Shown: piece by piece, positions 17,157 to 26,457 of the stretch
Layout of the letters: every line of letters starts with the position of its first letter
Numbering within the stretch: position 1 is the first letter of the stretch
Origin: Pseudomonas pergaminensis
GTDB taxonomy: Bacteria > Pseudomonadota > Gammaproteobacteria > Pseudomonadales > Pseudomonadaceae
Direction of reading: 5' to 3'
NCBI RefSeq assembly: GCF_024112395.2
Contig: NZ_CP078013.2
Location: forward strand, 6,294,501 to 6,358,500
Length of the DNA: 64,000 bases
Position numbers and translations under genes: made by a program
The notes under the pieces: model-generated
Seen by the model: only the letters and a program-made list of their open reading frames with translations
What the model was told of the DNA's origin: nothing
Database searches by the model: none

Positions 17157-18773
17157 CTAACCGATTTGCCGAGCCGAGCGTCGGATCAGCCCGATTACCG
17201 GCAAGAGCCCCACCAGAACCAGGCTCAACGCGGGCAAAGAAGCCCGCGCCCACTCGCCTTCGCTGGTCATTTCAAAGATCCGCACCGCCAGCGTGTCCCA
17301 GCCGAATGGGCGCATCAGTAGGGTAGCGGGCATTTCCTTGAGTACGTCGACGAACACCAGCAGCGCTGCGCTCAAGGTCCCCGGCAGCAGCAACGGCAGA
17401 TACACTTTGCAAAACAGTCGTGGGCCACTCACACCCAGACTGCGTGCAGCCTCTGGCAAGGACGGTCGGATGCGCGCCAGGCTGTTTTCCAACGGCCCGT
17501 AGGCCACCGCCAGGAATCGCACCAGATACGCCAGCACCAACGCCGACAGGCTGCCCAACAACAACGGTTTGCCCGCCCCGCCGAGCCAGCCGGACAGCGG
17601 CACCACCAGTTCACGGTCCAGGTAGCTGAACGCCAACATGATCGACACCGCCAGCACCGACCCCGGCAAGGCATAGCCGACATTGGCCAGGCTGATGCCG
17701 GAGCGGATTGCCCGCGTTGGCGCCAGGCGGTTGGCAAAGGCCAGCACCAGCGCCACGCTCACGGTGATCAAGGCGGCGATGCCACCCAGGTACAGAGTGT
17801 GGATGATCAGGCCGGAGTAACGCTCATCCAGATCGAAGCGGCCGCGCTGCCAGAACCAGGCGACCAGTTGCAGCATCGGAATGACAAAGGCACAGGCGAA
17901 CACCAGCCCGCACCAGCCACTGGCGGCGGCCGCCTTGAACCCGCGCAACTGATACAGCGCCTTGCCCCGTGGTCGTTCGTTACTTGGTCGGCTCGCACCA
18001 CGGGCGCGGCGCTCACCGTACAGCACCAGCATCACCACCAGCAGCAAGAGGCTGGCTAATTGGGCGGCGCTGGACAGGCTGAAAAAGCCGTACCACGTCT
18101 TGTAGATGGCGGTGGTGAACGTGTCGAAGTTGAACACCGAGACCGCGCCGAAATCCGCCAGGGTTTCCATCAATGCCAAGGCCACCCCGGCGCCAATCGC
18201 TGGCCGCGCCATGGGCAGGGCCACGTGCCAGAACGCTCGCCATGGCGATTGCCCCAGCACCCGCGCCGCTTCCATCAGGCCTTTGCCCTGGGCCAGGAAT
18301 GCAGTGCGCGCCAGCAAGTAGACGTAGGGGTAAAACACCAGCACCAGCACGATAATCACGCCACTGGTAGAGCGCACCCGTGGCAGCCTCAAGCCGGTGC
18401 CGAACCATTCACGCAGCAGGGTTTGCACGGGGCCGGAGAAGTCCAGCAGGCCCACAAACACAAATGCCAGCACATACGCAGGAATGGCAAAGGGCAGCAT
18501 CAGCGCCCAGTCGAGCCAACGTCGGCCGGGGAATTCGCAGAGGCTGGTCAGCCAGGCCAGGCTGACCCCCAACACCGTCACGCCCACGCCGACACCCAGC
18601 ACCAGGGTCAGGGTGTTGGCCAGCAGGCGCGGCATCTGGGTTTCCCAGAGGTGGGACCAGATCTGGTTGTCGATGCTTTGCCAGGACAGCAACAGCACGC
18701 TCAACGGCAGCAGCACCAGGGCGGCGACGGTGAAGACCGGCAGGTACCAGCGGCGTTGGGCGGGGTGGGCCAA
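17157..18773 (-). CDS. Iron(III) ABC transporter permease (fused double-domain, FbpB/HitB-like)
   Basis: A fused permease of about 538 residues and some twelve membrane helices, with two binding-protein-dependent transport domains. Each carries an EAA-type loop (LMEAARVLGQSPWRAFWHVALP about 190, LPEAARSLGVSGPRLFCKVYLP about 460). This is the FbpB/HitB arrangement for ferric iron. The frame opens at a TTG at 18818 with GTG codons just after, but these abut the REP. The TTG at 18773 has AGAGAG seven bases upstream and begins AHPAQRRWYL, so I prefer it. No ATPase gene is next to it; the binding protein lies upstream. Confidence 0.88.
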   Translation of the reverse strand: MAHPAQRRWYLPVFTVAALVLLPLSVLLLSWQSIDNQIWSHLWETQMPRLLANTLTLVLGVGVGVTVLGVSLAWLTSLCEFPGRRWLDWALMLPFAIPAYVLAFVFVGLLDFSGPVQTLLREWFGTGLRLPRVRSTSGVIIVLVLVFYPYVYLLARTAFLAQGKGLMEAARVLGQSPWRAFWHVALPMARPAIGAGVALALMETLADFGAVSVFNFDTFTTAIYKTWYGFFSLSSAAQLASLLLLVVMLVLYGERRARGASRPSNERPRGKALYQLRGFKAAAASGWCGLVFACAFVIPMLQLVAWFWQRGRFDLDERYSGLIIHTLYLGGIAALITVSVALVLAFANRLAPTRAIRSGISLANVGYALPGSVLAVSIMLAFSYLDRELVVPLSGWLGGAGKPLLLGSLSALVLAYLVRFLAVAYGPLENSLARIRPSLPEAARSLGVSGPRLFCKVYLPLLLPGTLSAALLVFVDVLKEMPATLLMRPFGWDTLAVRIFEMTSEGEWARASLPALSLVLVGLLPVIGLIRRSARQIG

Positions 18774-18818
18774 GGAAAAGCTCTCTGGAAATGATGATTT
18801 TGAATTCACCACGAACAA

Positions 18819-18909
18819 TGTGGGAGCGGGCTTGCTCGCGAAAGCGGTGTATCAGTCACAGATGTATCGACTGACACGGCGCTTTCGCGAGCAAGCCCGC
18901 TCCCACATT
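18819..18909. repeat. REP inverted pair
   Basis: TGTGGGAGCGGGCTTGCTCGC and GCGAGCAAGCCCGCTCCCACA face each other within the 160-base gap between the iron binding-protein gene and its permease. The hairpin could lower permease expression relative to the binding protein. Confidence 0.9.
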
Positions 18910-18937
18910 TAGATCTGCGGTGTCCTGCAGATTGTAC

Positions 18938-19942
18938 TTAGTTCCAGCCAGCCCGATCCATCAACCGGATCGCCTCGGCCTGGCGCTTGCCCGCCACTTC
19001 CACCGGCAAGGTGTCCGCCACGAACTTGCCCCAGGTCGCCACTTCGGCCGACGGCGGTACCGCTGGATTGGCCGGGAATTCCTGGTTCACGTCGGCAAAG
19101 ATCTTCTGCGCCTCAGGCGTGGTCATCCACTCCACCAGCGCCTTGGCCGCTTCCGGGTGCGGCGCGTGCTGGGTCAGGCCGATGCCCGACAGGTTCACAT
19201 GCACGCCACGGTCACCCTGGTTCGGCCAGAACAGTTTCACGGCCAGGTCCGGTTTCTGCTTGTGCAGGCGACCGTAGTAGTAGGTGTTGACGATCCCCAC
19301 GTCGCACTGCCCAGCGTTGATGGCTTCGAGCACGGCGATGTCATCCGAGAACACGTCGGTGGAGAGGTTGTTGACCCAACCTTTGACGATCTCTTCGGTT
19401 TTAGCCGCACCGTGGGTCTCGATCAAGGTGGCGGTCAGCGACTGGTTGTAGACTTTTTTCGCCGTGCGCAGGCACAAGCGGCCTTCCCACTGTTTGTCAG
19501 CCAGGGCTTCGTAAGTGGTGAGGTCACCCGGTTTTACCCGGTCGGTGGAATAGGCGATGGTCCGCGCGCGCAGGCTCAGGCCGGTCCAGGTGTGTTTGGA
19601 AGAACGGTATTGCAGGGGGATGTTCTTGTCGATCACCGGGGAGGTGAACGGTTGCAGGATGCCCATTTGCTCAGCCTGCCAGAGGTTGCCGGCATCGACG
19701 GTGAGCAGCAGGTCGGCGGTGGCGTTTTCGCCCTCGGCCTTGATGCGCTGCATCAGCGGGGCTTCCTTATCGGTGATGAACTTCACCTGCACGCCGGTTT
19801 TTTTGGTGTAGGCATCGAACACCGGCTTGATCAGTTCGTCGATGCGCGAGGAGTAGACCACCACTTCGTCGGCGGCCTGCACGGTGGTGCTGCCGATCAG
19901 GGTAAGTGCCAGAGCAGTCAGGAGGCGCTTGGGTGCCAACAT
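18938..19942 (-). CDS. Iron(III) ABC transporter substrate-binding protein (FbpA/HitA-like)
   Basis: This 334-residue periplasmic protein has a signal peptide ending [15 protein letters not shown], the class-II ferric-binding fold start. The tyrosines that coordinate iron are visible in [10 protein letters not shown] (about residue 225), and [18 protein letters not shown] is typical of FutA/HitA-type proteins. It delivers Fe(III) to the fused permease encoded downstream. P. aeruginosa has the same pair (PA5217-PA5216) beside gcvT. A candidate operator lies upstream. Confidence 0.9.
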   Translation of the reverse strand: MLAPKRLLTALALTLIGSTTVQAADEVVVYSSRIDELIKPVFDAYTKKTGVQVKFITDKEAPLMQRIKAEGENATADLLLTVDAGNLWQAEQMGILQPFTSPVIDKNIPLQYRSSKHTWTGLSLRARTIAYSTDRVKPGDLTTYEALADKQWEGRLCLRTAKKVYNQSLTATLIETHGAAKTEEIVKGWVNNLSTDVFSDDIAVLEAINAGQCDVGIVNTYYYGRLHKQKPDLAVKLFWPNQGDRGVHVNLSGIGLTQHAPHPEAAKALVEWMTTPEAQKIFADVNQEFPANPAVPPSAEVATWGKFVADTLPVEVAGKRQAEAIRLMDRAGWN

Positions 19943-19952
19943 GGGGTCAGTC

Positions 19953-19988
19953 TCTCATTTGCAAAAAGAGGGCAAATGATAAGGACTG
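19953..19988. promoter_or_regulatory. Candidate operator of the iron-uptake genes
   Basis: TCATTTGC (19953-19960) and GCAAATGA (19970-19977) form a perfect 8 bp inverted repeat with a 9-base spacer, just upstream of the binding-protein start. The overlapping 19-mer at 19970-19988 matches the Fur consensus at 12 of 19 positions by hand alignment. This is suggestive of Fur control but not strong. Confidence 0.35.
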
Positions 19989-20060
19989 GCATTTAGTGGC
20001 GCTTGGTGGAGGCGTTACCAGATGTTGCATGGCCGGGATTTGCAGTGCGGCTTATGGCCT

Positions 20061-20087
20061 CATCCCGGGCAAGCCCGGCTCCCACAG
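20061..20087. repeat. Single REP copy
   Basis: CATCCCGGGCAAGCCCGGCTCCCACA is one unpaired REP just beyond the end of the FAD hydroxylase gene. Confidence 0.65.
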
Positions 20088-20102
20088 GGATCGTATTCAA
20101 TG

Positions 20103-21326
20103 TCAGGGCTTGGCCAGCTCCGGCAGATCCCCGCTCAGCCCGAGCGCCTGGCGCACAAACACTGCCTTGGCTTCGGGCATTTGGTCGACCATCTTCAATC
20201 CGGCATTACGCAACCAGCGCAGCGGCAGTTGATCGGCCTGGAACAGTCGCTCAAACCCTTCCATTGCCGCCATCAATGCCAGGTTGTGCGGCATGCGTCG
20301 ACGCTCATAGCGGCTCAACACCTTCACATCGGCCAGGCGCTCGCCGCGCTCGGTTGCCGACAACAAGACCTCAGCCAATGTCGCTGCATCCAGAAAACCC
20401 AGGTTCACACCCTGCCCCGCCAAGGGATGGATGACGTGAGCCGCGTCGCCAATCAACGCCAGGCCTTCGGCCACATAGCGCTTGGCATGGCGCTGGCGCA
20501 GTGGCACGCAGACGCGTGGGTCGGCGCTCAGCACCGTACCGAGCCGCCCTTCAAAGGCGCGCTCCAGTTCACGGCGAAAGCTTTCATCATCCAATGCCAT
20601 CAAGCGTTCAGACTCGGCCGGCGTGGTCGACCAGACGATCGAACACCAATCCTCCTGCCCATCCCGCACCAGCGGCAAAAACGCCAGCGGGCCGGTGTCG
20701 GTAAACCGTTGCCATGCCGTGCGCTGGTGCGGCTGGCTGCTGCGCACGCTGGTGACGATGGCGTTATGCAGGTAATCCCATTCGCGGGTCGCGGTGCCGG
20801 TCAGGCGGCGCACGGCGGAGTTGGCGCCATCGGCGGCCACTACCAGCGGCGCGCGCAGCTTGCGGCCATCGGCCAAGGTCAGCAGCCACTCATCGCCAGA
20901 GCGGCGCATCTGTTCCAGGCGTGCACTGGCCAGCAGGCCCAGGTCGCAGTCGTGCAAGCGGTCGAGCAAGGCATCCTGAACCACGCGGTTCTCGACGATG
21001 TGCCCGAGCACGTCGGCATGCACACTGGCCGCCGAGAAATGGACCTGCCCGGTGCCGCTGCCGTCCCACACCTGCATCTCGCCGTAGGGGCTGGCGCGCC
21101 GCGACACGATGCCGTCCCACACGCCCAGGCGTTCGAGGATGCGCTGGCTGGCAGCCGACAAGGCGCTCACCCGGGGCTCGAAGGCCGCGTCACGGTCGAA
21201 CGGCTTGACACTCAACGGGCTGCCATCAAGCAGCAGCACCTGCAGGCCACTGCCTTGCAACGCCAGCGCCAGGGCGCTTCCGACCATTCCGGCCCCGACA
21301 ATCAGCACATCTGCGCGCATGTCCAT
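20103..21326 (-). CDS. FAD-dependent ubiquinone-biosynthesis hydroxylase (UbiI/VisC-like)
   Basis: This 407-residue flavin monooxygenase has the N-terminal dinucleotide fold VLIVGAGMVGSALALAL (GxGxxG, residues 8-24), the DG motif VVAADGANSAVRRL (about 165) and the second FAD motif LIGDAAHVIHPLAGQGVNLGFLDA (about 290). This is the UbiH/UbiF/UbiI/VisC family that hydroxylates the ubiquinone ring. It is the second such enzyme in the operon, after ubiH, so it is probably the C5-hydroxylase (UbiI). Which ring carbon it uses cannot be read directly. It starts three bases after the preceding gene. Confidence 0.88.
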   Translation of the reverse strand: MDMRADVLIVGAGMVGSALALALQGSGLQVLLLDGSPLSVKPFDRDAAFEPRVSALSAASQRILERLGVWDGIVSRRASPYGEMQVWDGSGTGQVHFSAASVHADVLGHIVENRVVQDALLDRLHDCDLGLLASARLEQMRRSGDEWLLTLADGRKLRAPLVVAADGANSAVRRLTGTATREWDYLHNAIVTSVRSSQPHQRTAWQRFTDTGPLAFLPLVRDGQEDWCSIVWSTTPAESERLMALDDESFRRELERAFEGRLGTVLSADPRVCVPLRQRHAKRYVAEGLALIGDAAHVIHPLAGQGVNLGFLDAATLAEVLLSATERGERLADVKVLSRYERRRMPHNLALMAAMEGFERLFQADQLPLRWLRNAGLKMVDQMPEAKAVFVRQALGLSGDLPELAKP

Positions 21327-21329
21327 GCT

Positions 21330-21815
21330 TTAAGCCTGTCTCACTGGCGGCTTGCGCCGCACGTAAAGGGTTTTGTCGACCCGCGCCACCAGGGTGCCGG
21401 AGCCGTCATGAATCTGCACCTTGAGGTGGGGCAGGTACTTCTCGCCACCTTCGGTGTGTCGACGGATCTCGTCCAGCAAGGCCTCGTCGATGGAAAATTC
21501 GGCATATACCGGGCCTTTGCCGGGCGAAACGAAGTCGATACTCGCGGCCTTGTCCCACACGATGTAGTCGCGGCCCAGGTTCTCCATCAGCATCAGCATG
21601 TAGAACGGGTCAACCATCGAATACAAGCTGCCGCCGAATTGCGTGCCGACATAGTTACGGTTGTACCAGCCCAGGCCCATGCGCACTTTGACGTGACGAA
21701 AATCGGCGCTCATGTGCCGTACGCTGACCCCCGCGCCCAGATACGGTGGGTACAGGGTCATGATCCAACGCAACAACCGTGCCTTGCCCAGGCGCTCGAT
21801 CAACCACTTACGCAT
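21330..21815 (-). CDS. DUF4442/thioesterase-like hotdog-fold protein
   Basis: This 161-residue protein has the hotdog pattern: [30 protein letters not shown] around residues 45-75 is the helix and its lead strand, and flanking strands follow. This is the DUF4442 group of acyl-CoA thioesterase relatives. The start at 21815 overlaps the ubiH stop by 8 bases, which implies translational coupling, so it is part of the ubiquinone gene cluster. A role in acyl or ring-intermediate handling is only inference. Confidence 0.8.
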   Translation of the reverse strand: MRKWLIERLGKARLLRWIMTLYPPYLGAGVSVRHMSADFRHVKVRMGLGWYNRNYVGTQFGGSLYSMVDPFYMLMLMENLGRDYIVWDKAASIDFVSPGKGPVYAEFSIDEALLDEIRRHTEGGEKYLPHLKVQIHDGSGTLVARVDKTLYVRRKPPVRQA

Positions 21816-22995
21816 CGGGACGCGTGCCCAGGCCCATGGCCTGACGGGCGAACCAGCGCTTGGCCGGCGGCAGCAGGTCCAGGCCCAGCAGGCCCATGTT
21901 GCGGCCCAGGGCGACCAGCGGTTGGGCGCTGCCAAACAGGCGCGTCACTTGGTCGGAAAAGCCCACGGTGAGTTTCTGGTCCAGGCGCTGGCGCTCGCGA
22001 TAGCCTTGCAAGGTTGCCAAGTCTCCCGGCACTTGCGGCCCGGCCAGCAAGGCCTCGGCCAAGGCGTTCGCATCACGCAGGGACAGGTTGAAGCCCTGCC
22101 CGGCAATCGGATGCAGGCTGTGGGCGGCGTTGCCGAGGACCGCCAGGTGGGAACGCACTTGTTCCTCGGCTTCCACCAGTGTCAGTGGATACAGGTGACG
22201 CGCCCCAACCTGCTTGAGGGTGCCCAGGCGATAGCCGAACACGCCCTGCAATTCACTCAAGAAGCTGCGTTCGTCGAGACTGGCCAGGCGCTGCGCGTCC
22301 ATGCCGAGGCGAGTCCAGACCAGCGCGCAGCGGTTGTCCGGCAATGGCAGCAGGGCCATCGGGCCTTCATCGGTGAAGCGTTCAAAGGCTTCGCCGTTAT
22401 GGGATTCACTCGGGGTGATGTTGGCGATCAGCGCGCTCTGGTTGTACGGGCGGGTTTTCACACCGATGCCTAGCTGTTCGCGCAACCCGGAGCGGCCACC
22501 ATCGGCCAATACGGCGAGGTCGCACTCCAGCACGGTTTCATCGTTGAGGGTCAGGCGGTACCCATCGGGCAGCGGCTCCATGCGCGTGACTTCCGCCGGG
22601 CAACGCCAGCTGACCACGTCTTTGTCCAGGCCTTGCCACAGGCATTGGCCCAGCCAGGCGTTTTCCACCACGTAACCGAGGGCCGGCACGCCCTCCTCCA
22701 TGGCAGACAAACGTGCGGTGGAGAACCTTCCACGGTCCGACACGTGGATCTGCTTGATCGGCTCGGCACGCCGGGAAATGTCCTGCCACAGGCCCAGGCG
22801 CTGATAGATCTGCCGAGCGCCGAAGGACAGCGCTGAAGAGCGCGCATCGTAACTCGGTTGGTAGCTGTCGCCCGGCGCGAAAGGTTCGATCAGCACGATC
22901 TTCCAGCCACGCGCCTTGGCCCCGGCCTGCAACGCCAGCGCCAGGCTGGCGCCCACCAGGCCGCCGCCGATAATCGCCAGATTGACCCGGCTCAT
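21808..22995 (-). CDS. ubiH: 2-octaprenyl-6-methoxyphenol hydroxylase UbiH
   Basis: This 395-residue flavin hydroxylase has the FAD fold [17 protein letters not shown] at the N-terminus, the signature [21 protein letters not shown] near residue 50, [15 protein letters not shown] near 165 and [23 protein letters not shown] near 285. It adds a hydroxyl to the ring in late ubiquinone synthesis and works at the membrane in the Ubi complex. Its ATG overlaps the pepP stop (ATGA, 22992-22995). The order pepP-ubiH-second hydroxylase matches E. coli. Confidence 0.93.
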   Translation of the reverse strand: MSRVNLAIIGGGLVGASLALALQAGAKARGWKIVLIEPFAPGDSYQPSYDARSSALSFGARQIYQRLGLWQDISRRAEPIKQIHVSDRGRFSTARLSAMEEGVPALGYVVENAWLGQCLWQGLDKDVVSWRCPAEVTRMEPLPDGYRLTLNDETVLECDLAVLADGGRSGLREQLGIGVKTRPYNQSALIANITPSESHNGEAFERFTDEGPMALLPLPDNRCALVWTRLGMDAQRLASLDERSFLSELQGVFGYRLGTLKQVGARHLYPLTLVEAEEQVRSHLAVLGNAAHSLHPIAGQGFNLSLRDANALAEALLAGPQVPGDLATLQGYRERQRLDQKLTVGFSDQVTRLFGSAQPLVALGRNMGLLGLDLLPPAKRWFARQAMGLGTRPDA

Positions 22996-24314
22996 CGGGC
23001 AGCCGCCATCAGCGCTTCGATGTCGGCGACGGTCTTGGGCACGCCGCCGGTCAGGATTTCACAGCCTTGCTTGGTCACTACCACGTCGTCCTCGATGCGC
23101 ACGCCAATGCCACGCCATTTCTTTGCCACAGTCTGGTTGTCCGGCGAAATGTAGATCCCCGGCTCCACGGTCAATGCCATGCCGACCTCCAGCACACGCC
23201 ATTCGCCGCCCACTTTGTACTCGCCCACGTCATGCACATCCATGCCCAACCAGTGCCCTGCGCGGTGCATGTAGAAGGCACGGTAGGCTTCACTGGCGAT
23301 CAGTTCGTCGACTTCACCCTGGAGCAGCCCCAGCTCGACCAGCCCGGAGGTAATCACACGCACCGTCGCTTCATGCGCCTGGTTCCAATGTTTGTTCGGC
23401 GCGATCTCGGCAAAGGCGGCTTCCTGGGAGGCCAGCACTATCTCGTAGATCGCCTTCTGTTCCGGCGAAAACTTGCCATTCACAGGCCAGGTACGGGTGA
23501 TGTCGCTGGCATAGCAGTCGATTTCGCAACCGGCGTCGATCAGCACCAGGTCGCCGTCCTTGAGCACCGCGTCATTCTGCTGGTAATGCAGGATGCAGCT
23601 GTTGCGCCCGGCAGCGACGATGGAGCCATAGGCCGGCATCTTCGCGCCGCCCTTGCGAAACTCGTAATCCAGCTCGGCTTCCAGGCTGAATTCGTGCAAC
23701 CCGGCGCGGCTGGCCTGCATCGCCTTCACGTGGGCGGCGCAGGAGATTCGCGCAGCCTCGCGCATCACCTTCACTTCTGCCGCCGATTTATACAGGCGCA
23801 TGTCGTGGAGCAGATGATCCAGGGCAACGAATTCGTTCGGCGGCTGGGCGCCCAGGTGCGCCTTAGAGCGGATCACGTTGATCCACTCCATCAGGTGTCG
23901 GTCGAATTCAGCGTTGCTGCCCATCGCCGAATACACCCGGTCGCGGCCTTCAATGAGGCCGGGCAGGATGTCGTCGATATCGGTGATGGGGAAGGCATCG
24001 TCGGCGCCAAAGTCACGGATCGCGCCTTCGGTACCGGCGCGCAGGCCATCCCACAGTTCGCGTTCGGCATTGCGCTCGCGGCAAAACAGCACGTACTCGC
24101 CGTGCTGGCGACCGGGCATCAGCACGATCACCGCTTCCGGCTCGGGGAAGCCGCTCAGGTACTGGAAGTCACTGTCCTGACGGTACACATGTTCGACATC
24201 GCGGTTGCGGATCGCCACGGCGGCGGCCGGCAGGATCGCGATGCTATTGGGTTCCATCTGCGCCATGAGCGCCTTGCGGCGTCGGGTGTATTCCGCTCGG
24301 GGGATATGGATCAT
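22992..24314 (-). CDS. pepP: Xaa-Pro aminopeptidase PepP
   Basis: This 440-residue M24B metallopeptidase cleaves an N-terminal residue ahead of proline. The N-terminal domain (about 1-170) precedes the pita-bread catalytic domain. Metal ligands can be seen in LVLIDAGCEIDCYASDITRTWP (two Asp), HRAGHWLGMDVHDVG (His), LTVEPGIYI (Glu) and GIGVRIEDDVVVT (Glu). The start is the ATG in MIHIPRAEYTRRR, typical of the family. It is coupled to ubiH by a 4-base overlap and follows the YgfB gene. Confidence 0.95.
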   Translation of the reverse strand: MIHIPRAEYTRRRKALMAQMEPNSIAILPAAAVAIRNRDVEHVYRQDSDFQYLSGFPEPEAVIVLMPGRQHGEYVLFCRERNAERELWDGLRAGTEGAIRDFGADDAFPITDIDDILPGLIEGRDRVYSAMGSNAEFDRHLMEWINVIRSKAHLGAQPPNEFVALDHLLHDMRLYKSAAEVKVMREAARISCAAHVKAMQASRAGLHEFSLEAELDYEFRKGGAKMPAYGSIVAAGRNSCILHYQQNDAVLKDGDLVLIDAGCEIDCYASDITRTWPVNGKFSPEQKAIYEIVLASQEAAFAEIAPNKHWNQAHEATVRVITSGLVELGLLQGEVDELIASEAYRAFYMHRAGHWLGMDVHDVGEYKVGGEWRVLEVGMALTVEPGIYISPDNQTVAKKWRGIGVRIEDDVVVTKQGCEILTGGVPKTVADIEALMAAAR

Positions 24315-24334
24315 GGGCAGATGGGCTTCCTTTC

Positions 24335-24892
24335 TTAGTGCAGCGACGGCTTGGGTGCAGCAGGCTCAGCGGACTTCCTGGTCTCGGTGAACAGCAGCAG
24401 CGGCGCGACGCGCAGGTATTCCATCACTTCCATGTAGTCGCTTTCGCCGTCCTCGGACTCTTCCAGGGCATCTTGCACCTGGGAGATAGCGGCCAGATCC
24501 TGCAGCACTTCCTGGGCATCGGTGCTCAGGTCCAGGCCGCCGGCGTTGACGCCGAAACCGTGGAGGAAACCCTGGCACCATTGGCCCAGGGCGGCAGCGC
24601 GCTCGGTGAGCGGCGCGTCGTCGGTCGGCAGCAGCAGGACCACGGTGACGTCATCACCGGTCAACTCGCCCTTGACCATCTCTTGCAGGCCGATCAGTGC
24701 GTTACGCACGTTCTCGGTCGGTTCGGTTTCCAGCAGCTCGGCCACGTCGGCCAGCCAGTTGTCGGCATCAAAGCCAACGCCAGTGCAGCTGCGACCCAAC
24801 AGCACGCCGTGCAGTTCGGCAGGCGAGCAAGGGTGGCCGCTGGTGCTCAGCAGTTTGGAAAAAGCATCGTACGGGGAGTTCTGAATGGGCAT
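24335..24892 (-). CDS. YgfB/UPF0149-family protein
   Basis: This 185-residue acidic helical protein has the family opening [20 protein letters not shown] (about 22-42) and the later [16 protein letters not shown] (about 110). YgfB-type proteins sit ahead of pepP-ubiH in many gammaproteobacteria. In P. aeruginosa YgfB is reported to act through the AlpA antiterminator and to affect ampDh3 expression and beta-lactam resistance; whether this ortholog does so is not visible. It is the first gene of the pepP-ubi operon and divergent from the zapA pair. Confidence 0.88.
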   Translation of the reverse strand: MPIQNSPYDAFSKLLSTSGHPCSPAELHGVLLGRSCTGVGFDADNWLADVAELLETEPTENVRNALIGLQEMVKGELTGDDVTVVLLLPTDDAPLTERAAALGQWCQGFLHGFGVNAGGLDLSTDAQEVLQDLAAISQVQDALEESEDGESDYMEVMEYLRVAPLLLFTETRKSAEPAAPKPSLH

Positions 24893-25030
24893 GGTGAGCT
24901 AGGCGCCAGACGGCGCAATGTCTAGAATGGAGCGCTGTATCCTAGCACCGGCAGACGTACCAAGACTATCAAGGGCGTCAGATCGTTTATCCTGCAGTTG
25001 CCATTCATCAGACAAATCCAGTGGAACCCA

Positions 25031-25240
25031 ATGGAAGACACCGACCTGCAAGCGCTGATGGCCAGACTCGAACTGCTAATTACTCGGGTCGAGCAACTTA
25101 AGAGTCAAAACGGACTCCTATTAGCTCAGGAAAAGACCTGGCGCGAGGAACGCGCTCACCTCATTGAAAAAAACGAAATCGCCCGGCGTAAGGTCGAATC
25201 GATGATTTCGCGCCTGAAGGCCCTGGAGCAAGACTCATGA
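25031..25240 (+). CDS. Small coiled-coil protein (TIGR02449/ZapB-like)
   Basis: This 69-residue protein is nearly all one coiled coil (DLQALMARLELLITRVEQLKSQ and onward in heptads), the TIGR02449 type found in front of zapA. Start at 25031 (MEDTDLQALM), with GTGGAA upstream. Its TGA overlaps the zapA ATG (ATGA, 25237-25240), so the two are translationally coupled. A helper role in Z-ring assembly is likely by analogy to ZapB but not shown. Confidence 0.82.
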   Translation: MEDTDLQALMARLELLITRVEQLKSQNGLLLAQEKTWREERAHLIEKNEIARRKVESMISRLKALEQDS

Positions 25241-25554
25241 GTTCAAGCAATAGCGTCACCGTGCAGATCCTCGATAAAGAGTATTCGATCATCTGCCCCC
25301 AGGAAGAGCGCAACAACCTGGTGAGCGCCGCCCGCTACCTGGATGGCAAGATGCGTGAGATCCGCAGCAGCGGCAAAGTGATTGGCGCCGATCGCATCGC
25401 CGTGATGGCCGCCCTGAACATTACCCACGATTTACTGCATAAGCAGGAACGCCCCGACGTGCAGGCCAGCGGCTCGACGCGTGAGCAGGTGCGTGACCTG
25501 CTGGAACGAGTCGATCTGGTGCTTTCCAGCGATTCAGACGCACCCAAGGGCTGA
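25237..25554 (+). CDS. zapA: Cell division protein ZapA
   Basis: This 105-residue protein has the ZapA globular head (VTVQILDKEYSIICPQEERNNLVSAARYLDGKMREIR, residues 6-45) followed by a C-terminal coiled coil (about 60-95, with DRIAVMAALNITHDLL at the junction). ZapA crosslinks FtsZ filaments in the cytoplasm at mid-cell. It is coupled to the upstream coiled-coil gene and followed by 6S RNA, the common zapA-ssrS-fau order. Confidence 0.95.
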   Translation: MSSSNSVTVQILDKEYSIICPQEERNNLVSAARYLDGKMREIRSSGKVIGADRIAVMAALNITHDLLHKQERPDVQASGSTREQVRDLLERVDLVLSSDSDAPKG

Positions 25555-25573
25555 TTGCCGCGACTGTTTGAGG

Positions 25574-25579
25574 TATACT
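25574..25579 (+). promoter_or_regulatory. -10 box of the 6S RNA promoter
   Basis: TATACT sits 7-8 bases ahead of the inferred 6S RNA start. A weak -35 (CTGATT at 25551-25556) lies 17 bases upstream, overlapping the end of zapA. Confidence 0.6.
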
Positions 25580-25585
25580 CGCCCC

Positions 25586-25766
25586 ACTCCCTGGCGTGTT
25601 TGCCAGTCGGCGATGTCCCTGAGCCGATTCGCACTACCCTGGAAGTTGCACGTTGGGCTGGTGTGCATGTCCGCTAGACGGAAAGCCTTAAAGCCTACTG
25701 CATCTTCCACCTTGAACTTTCGGGTTCAAGGGCTAAGTCGACAGCGGCTCTGTCGGGGAGCCTGAA
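25586..25766 (+). ncRNA. ssrS: 6S RNA
   Basis: The stretch starts CCACTCCCTGGCGTGTTTGC and contains GTGTGCATGTCCG, GACGGAAAGCCTTAA, the CTTGAACTTTCGGGTTCAAG hairpin, and closing arms TCGACAGCGGC and GTCGGGGAG. These are elements I recognise from Pseudomonas 6S RNA. 6S RNA mimics an open promoter and holds sigma-70 RNA polymerase in stationary phase. Position between zapA and the 5-formyl-THF cyclo-ligase gene is the classical one. Ends are estimated to a few bases. Confidence 0.92.
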
Positions 25767-25777
25767 TTCCCAAACTC

Positions 25778-25806
25778 AATGCCAGTCCTCGGACTGGCAT
25801 TGTTTT
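25778..25806 (+). terminator. Terminator-like hairpin after 6S RNA
   Basis: AATGCCAGTCC and GGACTGGCATT pair tightly and are followed by GTTTTA. It lies 12 bases past the mature 6S end and 15 bases before the next gene, so it may end part of the transcription or mark the processing site. Confidence 0.7.
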
Positions 25807-25820
25807 ATGAGCCGAAAACC

Positions 25821-26450
25821 ATGACCGAACCTGCGCCGCTTTCCCGTCCGCAACTTCGACGCATGTTGCGCAAAGCCCGCCGCGCCCTCACGCCGAGCGA
25901 GCAACGCCAGGCCGCCCACGGCCTGTATCGGCAACTGGCACAGCATCCGCTGTTTCGCCGGGCCAAACATATCTCTTTGTATCTACCGACGGACGGTGAA
26001 ATCGATCCGCGCCTGCTGCTGCGCGCCGCCCAGCGCCGGGGCAAGGCCACCTACCTGCCGGTGCTCAGCGCGTGGCCGCGGACCAAGATGGTGTTCCAGC
26101 GCGTAAGGCCTGGGGAAAAGCTGCTGCCCAATCGCTTTCGCATCCTGGAGCCACGGGTGAATATCAGCCGCCAACGCAAAGTCTGGGCGCTGGACCTGGT
26201 GTTGCTGCCGCTGGTGGGGTTCGATGATGCGGGAGGGCGCTTGGGCATGGGCGGCGGGTTCTACGACCGCAGCCTGGCCTACCTCGCGCGGCGACAGAGG
26301 TGGCGCAAGCCGACGCTGCTGGGCCTGGCCCATGAATGTCAGAAGGTCGAACGGTTGGCACAGGCAAGCTGGGATGTGCCGCTGGCGGGCACCGTCACCG
26401 ATAAGCATTGGTATATTGCGAAGACGCCACTGGAGTCAGCGGCGCCTTGA
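25821..26450 (+). CDS. fau: 5-formyltetrahydrofolate cyclo-ligase
   Basis: This 209-residue enzyme converts 5-formyl-THF to 5,10-methenyl-THF with ATP. Family motifs are LRRMLRKARRALTPSEQRQ at the N-terminus, SLYLPTDGEIDPRLLL near 55 and the nucleotide loop LGMGGGFYDRSLAYL near 150. Start at 25821 (MTEPAPLSRP), just after the 6S terminator. The 6S-fau arrangement is common in gammaproteobacteria and links the gene to stationary phase. Confidence 0.92.
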   Translation: MTEPAPLSRPQLRRMLRKARRALTPSEQRQAAHGLYRQLAQHPLFRRAKHISLYLPTDGEIDPRLLLRAAQRRGKATYLPVLSAWPRTKMVFQRVRPGEKLLPNRFRILEPRVNISRQRKVWALDLVLLPLVGFDDAGGRLGMGGGFYDRSLAYLARRQRWRKPTLLGLAHECQKVERLAQASWDVPLAGTVTDKHWYIAKTPLESAAP

Positions 26451-26457
26451 AGAAGGG

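Noticed and set aside
25481..25765. 94-codon frame across the zapA end and 6S RNA
   Set aside because: The stretch is a structured RNA with known 6S motifs; the frame has no start signal of its own.
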